Assembly: GCA_946481025.1 (NCBI GenBank)
Contig: CAMLNA010000216.1
Coordinates: 1-5,536, forward strand
Source: an uncultured Rivibacter sp.
GTDB lineage: Bacteria; Pseudomonadota; Gammaproteobacteria; Burkholderiales; Burkholderiaceae
Direction of reading: 5' to 3'
DNA length: 5,536 bases
Below, one piece after another: positions 1 to 5,536 of the stretch. Made by a program: the position numbers and the translations under genes. Position 1 is the first letter of the stretch. Each line of letters starts with the position of its first letter. The notes under the pieces are model-generated. The model was not told where the DNA came from and did no database searches. It was given only the letters and a program-made list of their open reading frames with translations.

Positions 1-1
1 G

Positions 2-196
2 GAGATCCGCCGCGCCGCCTACCAGCATGAGTTCCATTTCTGGCTGGGCGTGGCGAACTACAAGCTGGGCGACACGCGGCAGGCCAGCAAGCACATCGCG
101 CAGGCGGTGGACCACAGCACCACGCAGGCGCACCACGATCTGTATGCCGCCAAGCTCGAATGGCTGAAGGCGCAGCAGCGGCAGCGGCTGCAATAG
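2..196 (+). CDS. C-terminal end of a TPR-like protein (5' end outside window)
   Basis: This is the last 64 codons of an open frame that enters from the left edge and ends at TAG 194-196. The visible part looks like one tetratricopeptide-type helix pair: FWLGVANYKLGDTRQASKHI has the W-LG-Y-LG-A spacing of TPR helices A and B. A third amphipathic helix rich in Ala, Lys and Gln follows, and the protein ends in a Gln/Arg-rich tail. TPR proteins are protein-protein interaction scaffolds. No catalytic residue is visible and the specific protein cannot be named from this fragment. It lies on the same strand as the oxidase gene but 162 nt upstream, with possible structured DNA between them, so co-transcription is uncertain. 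The frame is supported by GC-rich third positions and a sensible protein. The TPR label is inference from one repeat. Confidence 0.6.
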   Translation, partial: EIRRAAYQHEFHFWLGVANYKLGDTRQASKHIAQAVDHSTTQAHHDLYAAKLEWLKAQQRQRLQ

Positions 197-222
197 CGTC
201 TTTGGCCCGATGCAAGGCCTCT

Positions 223-267
223 CCCTAGCTTCACACACCGAGTCGCGGGGGGTGTTCAAGCCTAGGG
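223..267. repeat. Imperfect inverted repeat in the leader
   Basis: CCCTAG at 223-228 pairs exactly with CTAGGG at 262-267. After one unpaired C (261), CTT at 229-231 pairs with AAG at 258-260. After a further small mismatch, ACAC (233-236) can pair with GTGT (252-255). The loop is about 15 nt and G-rich. No T-run follows, so a simple intrinsic terminator is unlikely. It could be a protein-binding site or chance. Confidence 0.35.
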
Positions 268-298
268 GATGGTGCGCCGGGCGCAACTGCTCTTTGAT

Positions 299-339
299 GC
301 ATGCCACGGGTGACACACGAGCACCCGCCACCAGCATGC
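299..339 (+). promoter_or_regulatory. Two-part hairpin just upstream of the ribosome binding site
   Basis: The self-complementary hexamer GCATGC occurs at 299-304 and again at 334-339, so the two copies can pair. Inside them CGGGTG (307-312) pairs exactly with CACCCG (322-327) around a 9-nt loop. The resulting structure has an internal loop of 2 versus 6 nt and ends 4 nt before the AGGAGG of the oxidase gene. Such a position could affect ribosome access or mark an operator, but no regulator is known and no T-run follows. Confidence 0.35.
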
Positions 340-343
340 TCAG

Positions 344-349
344 AGGAGG
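344..349 (+). promoter_or_regulatory. Shine-Dalgarno sequence fixing the lodA-like start
   Basis: AGGAGG, inside the longer AGAGGAGG at 342-349, sits 9 nt before the ATG at 359. This is near-perfect complementarity and spacing, and it selects 359 over the upstream in-frame ATGs at 210, 297 and 336, none of which has a comparable site. Because 359 lies in a different frame from the body of the gene, this site is a key argument that a frameshift is present. Confidence 0.85.
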
Positions 350-358
350 CACAGCGCC

Positions 359-3300
359 ATGGCCACCACCTACCGCATCCACCCCGCGATCGGCATCGCG
401 CGGGTGGGCAACAGCCCGGACGAGTTCTTCGTTCGGTCCCGAACGCCCCGGCGAACGGCCCGAGCCGCCCGGAGGGTTCAAGGACGCGCAGTGCCGCATC
501 AAGCGCCAGGCAGCGCGCTTTCGCATCTTTGCGCACCACGACAACGGCACGGTCGAAGAGATCAGCGACGCCGAGGCCGACATCCACTGGACCGTGCACC
601 TGGCCAACAAGAAGGCTTCTTTCGCCGGCCGGGGCAACAGCGAACCCGCGGCCGACCTGAACATCGATCCCGGCGCCCGCACCACCACCGGCCCCAATCA
701 GCGGCAGCTGTTCGACAACGGCACGATCCATTTCTCGGGAGAGGCGGTCACCACCGTGCCGCTGGGCGAGATGCGCAGCGACACCGAGAACCGCCTGCTG
801 GTCCTGGGCGGCCTCGGCAAGGCGGCCTCGCCGGGCGGCAACGGCATCGGCCATTTCTGGGGCAACGCCGGCTGGTACGACGACATTTCCGACGGCCCGG
901 TGAGCGCCACCATCACCATCCGCGCCACCAACGCGTCGCCGGCCGTGGTGGGTGCATGGGTCATTGTCGCGCCGCCCAAGTTCGCGCCCCACCAGGACAG
1001 CACCACCACGCTGTACGACCGCATCCTGCAGGCCATGATCGACGCAGGCCTGGCCACCGCGCCGGCCGCCACCTCGTACACACAGGACGTCTACCCCATC
1101 CTGCAGCGCGCCCGCGACACGCAATGGGTGCGCAGCGTGTTCGGCGCGCATGCCTGGGCCGACCCGGTCACCTCGAACAGCATGCGCAGCGCGATCTTTG
1201 CGCGCCTGAGCCCGCCCGGCGGCAGCTCGGCCGACATGCCCGACCTGCTCGGCTCCGACGCCGCGCTCACCGCCACGCAATACGCACACATGCAGCGCTG
1301 GAAGGACAACAGCTACACCAACGACTGGGCCGGCGTGCCGCAGCCGGCGGCGGGCGTCACGCCGGCCGGCATGGACCGCGCCGCGCTGGAGGCCTGCGTG
1401 GGCGCGGCCTTCTACCCCGGTATCGAAGCCGGCGGCTTGAGCCCCGCGCAGCGGCCCATCCTCGACCCTGCCAACTATGCGGAAGCCTTCCGCATCGATC
1501 CGGCCACGCCGCCCGGCACCTTCTCGGCCGCGATGGCGCTGCCGTGGCAGGCCGACTTCAATGCCTGCGCCGACAACTGGTGGCCGGTGCCGCGGCCCAA
1601 CGACGTGATTCCCCAGGGCGCAAGCAGCTCCGAGAAGTGGGACCGCGACGTGGGCGACGGCGCCGACATGGTGGCCAAGTGGCACACCCTCGGTTTCGTG
1701 GTGCAGCAAGGCACGCAGAAGGTCGAGGTCGAACGCTGCGACACCGCGTCGATCACGCTGCTCACCCCTCACCTGAACTTCATCGACATCCCGCAGGGCC
1801 CGATGGGCATGGTGCGCGAGCAGCCGCTGGCCATCACCTTCGAGGTCATCTCGCCCAGCATGGCCGTCACGCTCGAGTACGCGCCGGGCGGCGCGCCCAC
1901 GCACCCTCAGCTGTATGCCGACAACAACTCGGTGACGGTGGGCCCCACGCCGGCCAACGGCGTGGCTACCGCGCGCCTGTGGATCGTCTATTCCACCGGC
2001 GCGGCGCCGTCGGCCATTCCGACCCAGACGGTCACCGTGCGCGAGCCGGCGAGCGGGCAGACGTGGACCATCACCATCGACGCCAATACCGTGGCGCGCA
2101 AGACCGCCGCGGTGGCCCTGGTGCTCGACCGGTCGGGCAGCATGGCCCAGGACCGCGGCGATGGCCAGAGCAAGCACGCTTCGCTTCAGCAGGCGGCCGA
2201 GATCTTCGTCGACGTGATGCTCGAAGGCGACGGTGTGGGCCTGGTGCGCTACGACCACGATGCGCAGGCGGTGCAGCAGGTGCTGCCCCTGGGCGACGGC
2301 GGGCTGACCGACGGCAACCGCAACGACACCATCGACCTGATCCGCGGCAACAGCTTCGACCCCGCCGGCGCCACCTCCATCGGCGACGGCATCTTCGAAG
2401 GGCGCCAGATCCTCGACAACGCGACGGGCAGCTACGACGTGAAGGCGCTGGCCGTGCTGACGGACGGCGTTGAAAACCGCGAGCGCTACATCGCCGACGT
2501 GGCCGGCGAGATCAACGAGCAGACCTACGCCATCGGCCTGGGCACGCCGCAGAACACGAGCGCGGCGGCGCTGCAGAGCATCTCGGGCAACAACGGCGGT
2601 TTCCTGCTCATCACCGGCGCCATCGGCACCGACAACCGGTTCCTGCTGCAGAAGTACTTCCTGCAGATCCTGGCCGGCGTGAGCAATGCCGACGTGGTGC
2701 TCGACCCCGACGGCCAGCTCGTACCCGGCGCGGTGCACCGCATCCCCTTCCTGCTCACCGAAGCCGACGCGGGGGTGGACGTGATCCTGCTCAGCCCTCA
2801 CGTACAGGCGGTCGACTTCCGGCTGCAGACGCCGAACGGCTTCATCCTCGAACCCTGGCGCGCGCTGAGCGAACCGGCGATGCGCTATTCGCTCGGCAAC
2901 GGCGTCAGCTACTACCGGCTGGTGCTGCCCACCCAACTGATCGCCGACCGCTTCGACCAGGAGGGCACCTGGCACGCCCTGCTCACCATCGGCAGGCCGC
3001 GGCTGAAGCCCACGGAAGGCAACGAGCAGCGCGTGGACCTCGGCCTCTTGCGCGGCCTGCAGGCGGGCGGCGCCGCGATGCGCCAGCGCCTGCAGCCGGT
3101 GCGGCGGCTGCGCGAGGCGCAGCGCAGCTTCTCGATTGCACAGGACGCAGCGGCCGCGGCTGCAGGCCGCGCCGCCACCGGGTCCGCCCCGGCGTTCACG
3201 CACGGCCACGCCGCCGCGCACGACCCGGCAGGCAGCAGCAGCGGGGGGCGCCGCACCTTGCCCTACAGCCTCATCGTGCACAGCTATTCCAGCGTGTCGC

Positions 3301-3839
3301 TGCGCGCCAGCCTGCAGCAAGGCGGCTGGGAACCGGGGGCACGCATGAGCGTTGACGCCACCCTCACGCAGTCGGGCGTGCCGCTGAGAGGCCTGGCCTC
3401 GGTATGGGCCGAACTCACCCGGCCCGACGGCTCGACCACCACGCTGGCCTTCCAGGGCAGCGAGCCCGGGCGCTACGACGCTGCCTTCGACACCGGCGCA
3501 CCCGGCGTGTACCGCGTGCGGGTGCGGGCCAGCGGCCGTACCCGCCGGGGTCTGCCGTTCACCCGCGAGCACACGCTCACGGCCGCCGTATGGCGCGGCG
3601 GTGATCGCGACGCCGAGACCGGGGCGGGCGGCGGCGACCGGCTGGTCGACGTGCTGCGCGAACGCGACGAGCGCCTGTGCAGGCTGCTCAAGTGCCTCCT
3701 GAAGAGCGGCGGCCTGATCGAGCCGGAGCTGGAAAGGCGCCTGCGTGCCGCCGGCCTCGACCTCGACGCGCTGCGCAAGTGCCTCGACGGACATTGCGGG
3801 CATGCGGGCGGCAAGCGTTCACCTCGGCAGGACGGGTGA
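359..3839 (+). CDS. LodA-like CTQ oxidase fused to a VWA domain (frameshifted near 432)
   Basis: A LodA-like quinoprotein oxidase carrying a long C-terminal extension. LodA-family enzymes oxidise primary amines of amino acids (L-lysine epsilon-oxidase, glycine oxidase), giving aldehyde or keto acid, ammonia and H2O2. The start at 359 follows a strong ribosome binding site and gives the family opening YRIHPAIGIARVGNSPDEFF. One extra base at about 432-433 then shifts the frame; once corrected, VGPERPGE and GGFKDAQ-RIKRQ continue it, for 1,159 residues in total. Corrected layout: LodA-like 1-460, with WYDDISDGPV, GAWVIVAPP and CVGAAFYPGIEA motifs; CTQ site Asp399/Cys403 plus a downstream Trp; beta-rich linker 480-583; VWA about 585-775; beta-rich 780-900; Ala/Gly/Ser/His linker 920-966; beta-sandwich 967-1078; Cys-containing helical tail 1085-1159. 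LodA itself is about 726 residues. No signal peptide or membrane segment is seen. The family call is firm. Substrate and intactness are unknown. Confidence 0.85.
431..434 (+). other. Probable single-base insertion (frameshift) in the lodA-like gene
   Basis: The ATG-359 frame reads DEFF then GTT CGG TCC and diverges into an Arg-rich shadow that stays open to 2473. The family-typical GPERPGE continues one base over from GGT at 435. Dropping one T of 432-433 yields GTC GGT CCC GAA, that is DEFF-VGPE, exactly what the family shows here. The change is +1 nt in TTCTTCGTTCGG, a short repetitive TTC/TTCG context prone to slippage or miscalling. No recognised programmed +1 slippery site is present. 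Confidence 0.8.
1554..1682 (+). other. Putative CTQ cofactor site of the LodA-like domain
   Basis: In frame-corrected numbering, Asp399 (codon 1554-1556) and Cys403 (1566-1568) have the D-x3-C spacing of Asp512 and Cys516 in Marinomonas LodA, where Cys516 is crosslinked to Trp581. A conserved WWP-x-RP stretch follows (Trp407, Trp408). The best partner for the crosslink is Trp441 (1680-1682), in MVAKWHTLGFV; Trp424 is the alternative. The Cys-Trp interval of 38 residues is shorter than the 65 in LodA, so the choice of Trp is inference, while the Asp/Cys pair is a direct motif match. Confidence 0.6.
2112..2681 (+). other. VWA domain with complete MIDAS within the lodA-like protein
   Basis: Frame-corrected residues from about 585 begin with the hydrophobic strand VALVLD and the motif D590-R-S592-G-S594. 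Thr672 (in GATSIGDG) and Asp702 (in VLTDG) complete the DxSxS...T...D metal-ion-dependent adhesion site that binds Mg2+ or Mn2+ in integrin and von Willebrand A domains. Strand and helix order (FVDVML, GVGLVRYD, ALAVLTDGVE, YAIGLG) follows the normal VWA fold. Such domains bind protein ligands through the metal. The domain is full-length and no MIDAS residue is missing. Confidence 0.9.
3678..3797 (+). other. C-terminal helical tail with two C-x4-C pairs
   Basis: Near the end of the fusion protein, Cys1107 and Cys1112 (codons 3678 and 3693) and Cys1141 and Cys1146 (3780 and 3795) form two C-x4-C pairs, 28 residues apart, in predicted amphipathic helices joined by a GG-containing turn. Such a layout could form a disulfide-linked or metal-bound helical hairpin. 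I recognise no named domain. Confidence 0.5.
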
Positions 3840-3846
3840 CGACACC

Positions 3847-5007
3847 ATGGCGAGGATCGTGCGCAGCGTGGACGTCGTCGTGGTCGGCGCCGGCCCGGCA
3901 GGTTCGGCCACTGCACGGCGATTGGCCCAGGCCGGCCTGGGCGTGGTCCTGGTCGAGCGCTCGCAGTTCGAGGCGTCGCGCGTGGGCGAGTCGCTGGCGC
4001 CTGCGGTGCAGCCGCTGCTGCGCGAACTCGGCGTGTGGCAGGAGTTCCTCGCGCTGCGGCCGCTGCCGTCGTGGGGGACCCGCAGCCTGTGGGGCGGTGC
4101 CGAGGCGCAGTCGCATTCGCACCTCTTCAGCCCCTACGGCTGCGGCTGGCATGTGGACCGGCGTGCCTTCGACCGGATGCTCGCATCGAGCGCGGCTGCG
4201 GCGGGTGCGCTGCTGCTCGATGGCCACACGTTCAATCGCTGCGTCAGCGAGGGTGGGATGTGGAGGGCCGAGCTGCAGCCCGCCGGCGCTGCGCACGCCG
4301 ACCCGGTGGTGGTGACGGCCCGCGTGCTGGTCGATGCCACCGGACGGCGAGCGCAACTGGCGCGCTCGCTTGGCGCGCAGCGCCTGCTGTTCGACCGCCT
4401 GGTGGGGGTGGCCACACGCTGGGCCGGCGCGGCGCATCGCGAAGCGGGCCACCTGCTGGTCGAGGCGGTGGAACCCGGCTGGTGGTATTCGGCCCCGCTG
4501 CCTGCGGCCGAGGGCGAGGCGCCCGGGATGGTGGCGATGCTGATGACCGATGCCGACCTGTGCGCACGAGGGCGGCTGGCCACCGCCGCGGCCTGCCATG
4601 GTCAGCTGCGGCATGCGCAGGCCACCCAGGCCCGGCTGGGCCCGGCGCGACCGCTGGCCCGCGTGCAGGTGCACTGCGCCGGCAGCCAGCGCCTGCGCCG
4701 CGAGGCCTTGCGGGCCGATGTGCCGCCCTGGCTGGCGGTGGGCGACGCGGCGCTGGCGGTGGACCCGGTCTCCGGCAGCGGCGTGTTGCGAGCGCTGCGC
4801 ACCGCGTGTGCCGCTGCCGGCACCGTGCGAGACCTGCTCGAAGGCGGGCACTCGACGCGCGAGGAACTCGACGCCTACGAACATGCACGCGACGAGGAGT
4901 GCACCACCTACCTGGTCGAGCGTGCGCGCTACTACGCTGCCGAAACCCGCTTCGACACGCCGTTCTGGCAACGGCGCCGCCTGCGCGAAGCCGCTACGGC
5001 CGCCTGA
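3847..5007 (+). CDS. LodB-like FAD-dependent oxidoreductase
   Basis: A 386-residue flavoprotein of the group that includes LodB and tryptophan halogenase/geranylgeranyl reductase-like monooxygenases. LodB proteins are required for forming the CTQ cofactor in LodA; they act as cytoplasmic maturation partners rather than catalysing the final oxidation. Visible motifs: the Rossmann FAD motif GAGPAG at residues 14-19 after a beta strand VDVVVV; Glu37 ending the second strand (VVLVER); RVGESLAP at 45-52, typical of this branch; VLVDATGR in the middle; and the second FAD motif [15 protein letters not shown] around 298-312. The start at 3847 puts the N-terminus at the usual distance from the FAD motif. 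An in-frame ATG at 3802 inside the previous gene is possible but lacks a ribosome binding site. It begins 7 nt after the oxidase stop, which implies one transcript. The best Shine-Dalgarno candidate, AGGA at 3829-3832, is distant, so translational coupling is plausible. No halogenase W-x-W-x-I-P motif is seen. Confidence 0.85.
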   Translation: MARIVRSVDVVVVGAGPAGSATARRLAQAGLGVVLVERSQFEASRVGESLAPAVQPLLRELGVWQEFLALRPLPSWGTRSLWGGAEAQSHSHLFSPYGCGWHVDRRAFDRMLASSAAAAGALLLDGHTFNRCVSEGGMWRAELQPAGAAHADPVVVTARVLVDATGRRAQLARSLGAQRLLFDRLVGVATRWAGAAHREAGHLLVEAVEPGWWYSAPLPAAEGEAPGMVAMLMTDADLCARGRLATAAACHGQLRHAQATQARLGPARPLARVQVHCAGSQRLRREALRADVPPWLAVGDAALAVDPVSGSGVLRALRTACAAAGTVRDLLEGGHSTREELDAYEHARDEECTTYLVERARYYAAETRFDTPFWQRRRLREAATAA

Positions 5008-5022
5008 GGGATTCATCAAGCT

Positions 5023-5065
5023 GTCAACGGTCCGAGCCACCCTGTGCGGCCGCAATGGAGTTGAC
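5023..5065. repeat. Nested inverted repeats between lodB-like gene and ppk2
   Basis: GTCAAC at 5023-5028 is the exact reverse complement of GTTGAC at 5060-5065. CAA (5017-5019) can extend the pairing with TTG (5066-5068) around a 3-nt bulge. Between the arms lies a perfect 10-bp palindrome, TGCGGCCGCA (5045-5054). The right arm covers the last base of the GGAG ribosome binding site (5057-5060), so folding could mask ppk2 initiation. There is no T-run, so it is not an ordinary intrinsic terminator. Function unknown. Confidence 0.35.
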
Positions 5066-5071
5066 TTGCCG

Positions 5072-5536
5072 ATGAAACCCGACCTGCTGCCCGATACGCA
5101 CGACGCCCTGCTCGAACGACTGGAACGAGAACTCATCGACGGCTATGACGAGGAGTTCGAACTCGAGGCCGAGGACCGCCATGTCGACGAGCTGGCCGGG
5201 GTGACCGACAGCGCCCAGCATCGCGAGCAGCGCCGCCGCTACTTCAAGGAGCTGTTCCGCCTGCAGGGCGAACTCGTCAAGCTGCAGGACTGGGTGGCCG
5301 CCACCCGGCACAAGGTGGTGATCCTGTTCGAGGGGCGCGACGCGGCCGGCAAGGGCGGCGTCATCAAGCGCATCACCCAGCGCCTCAACCCGCGCATCTG
5401 CCGGGTGGTGGCGCTGCCGGCGCCGAGCGACCGCGAACGCACGCAGTGGTACTTCCAGCGCTACGTGGCGCACCTGCCGGCGGCCGGCGAGATCGTGCTG
5501 TTCGACCGCAGCTGGTACAACCGCGCCGGCGTCGAG
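5072..5536 (+). CDS. ppk2: Polyphosphate kinase 2 (PPK2) family protein, 3' end outside window
   Basis: The first 155 codons of a PPK2-family kinase, which transfers phosphate between polyphosphate and nucleotides (nucleoside mono- or diphosphates) in the cytoplasm. After an acidic N-terminus (residues 15-46) and a helix [21 protein letters not shown] typical of the family (split here by the usual [13 protein letters not shown] spacing), the Walker A loop [11 protein letters not shown] falls at 86-96 with Gly88, Gly93 and Lys94. [10 protein letters not shown] and [11 protein letters not shown] follow. The Walker B-type [13 protein letters not shown] (Asp145) ends at the window edge. The lid and C-terminal part are missing, so the substrate class cannot be settled, though the N-terminal pattern resembles single-domain enzymes of about 270-300 residues. 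GGAG at 5057-5060 is 11 nt before the ATG; TTG at 5066, in frame with 5-nt spacing, is an alternative start. It lies 64 nt after the lodB-like gene on the same strand and may be co-transcribed, but PPK2 has no established role with LodA enzymes. Confidence 0.9.
   Translation, partial: MKPDLLPDTHDALLERLERELIDGYDEEFELEAEDRHVDELAGVTDSAQHREQRRRYFKELFRLQGELVKLQDWVAATRHKVVILFEGRDAAGKGGVIKRITQRLNPRICRVVALPAPSDRERTQWYFQRYVAHLPAAGEIVLFDRSWYNRAGVE

Larger units (their letters stand above)
197..358. other. Intergenic leader between the TPR-like gene and the lodA-like gene
   Basis: This 162-nt stretch is non-coding in my reading. It holds an imperfect inverted repeat (223-267), a short GC hairpin TGCGC-CGG-GCGCA at 273-285 followed by CTTT at 292-295, a two-part hairpin (299-339) and the Shine-Dalgarno sequence of the oxidase gene (344-349). 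The 273-285 hairpin could be a weak terminator for the upstream gene, but its stem is short and the T-run poor. I see no convincing sigma70 -35/-10 pair. An open frame does cross this region from an ATG at 210 and joins the oxidase frame, but its peptide resembles nothing in the LodA family and has no ribosome binding site. Confidence 0.6.

Noticed and set aside
210..358. In-frame N-terminal extension of the oxidase starting at ATG 210
   Set aside because: No ribosome binding site, peptide unlike the LodA family, and a far better start at 359 with a family-typical N-terminus in the other frame. The join is explained by one inserted base.
425..440. Programmed +1 ribosomal frameshift in the oxidase gene
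   Set aside because: Re-pairing of the P-site codon (GUU or UUC) after a +1 slip is poor, and there is no stop or rare codon pause or known stimulatory signal. A sequence error or mutation is simpler.
3120..3257. Ala-rich and CAG/GC-rich stretch as a possible tandem repeat
   Set aside because: Irregular low-complexity coding DNA for a flexible interdomain linker; no true repeat unit is maintained.
231..3803. 1,190-codon open frame on the minus strand opposite the oxidase gene
   Set aside because: A GC-rich antisense shadow: its protein is low-complexity Ala/Gly/Arg/Val/His-rich with no recognisable domain, while the plus strand has clear LodA and VWA motifs.
5055..5075. Six-codon leader peptide (MELTCR) ending in an ATGA overlap with the ppk2 start
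   Set aside because: No ribosome binding site upstream of ATG 5055; the overlap is expected by chance in a short GC-rich gap.
3688..5136. 482-codon minus-strand open frame opposite the lodB-like gene
   Set aside because: Same shadow effect; no domain motifs, and the plus strand encodes an evident FAD oxidoreductase.
1..5536. Mobile element, CRISPR array, tRNA or rRNA
   Set aside because: No transposase or integrase motifs, no regularly spaced direct repeats, and no tRNA-like or rRNA-like stretch were seen; the window is occupied by ordinary coding DNA with short gaps.

Overview
The window is a gene-dense, very GC-rich stretch of bacterial DNA whose codons end almost always in G or C. Composition and protein style fit a betaproteobacterium of the Burkholderiales, for example a Comamonadaceae-like genome. 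That placement is inference from style, not from a marker gene. All supported genes lie on the + strand.

Layout: (1) the last 64 codons of a helical, TPR-like protein (2-196); (2) a 162-nt intergenic leader with several inverted repeats and a strong Shine-Dalgarno sequence (344-349); (3) a very large gene (359-3839) for a LodA-like oxidase of the cysteine tryptophylquinone (CTQ) class, fused to a von Willebrand factor A (VWA) domain with a complete metal-binding MIDAS motif, further beta-rich regions and a cysteine-containing helical tail; (4) seven bases later, a LodB-like FAD-dependent oxidoreductase (3847-5007), the kind of partner flavoprotein needed to make the CTQ cofactor; (5) a 64-nt gap with nested inverted repeats; (6) the first 155 codons of a PPK2-type polyphosphate kinase (5072-5536), cut by the window edge.

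The two central genes form a lodA-lodB pair. By family knowledge the LodA-like part should oxidise a primary amine, typically an amino acid, releasing ammonia and hydrogen peroxide, after LodB helps crosslink a Cys and a Trp. The unusual point is the fusion of this oxidase to a VWA and beta-sandwich module of the kind used for metal-dependent adhesion or protein contact.

A caveat matters for anyone using this annotation. The natural start of the oxidase (ATG at 359, good ribosome binding site, family-typical N-terminus) is in a different frame from the remaining 3.4 kb. One extra base, most simply one of the two T's at 432-433, breaks the frame. Removing it gives a continuous 1,159-residue protein. 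It is either a sequence error or a recent inactivating mutation.
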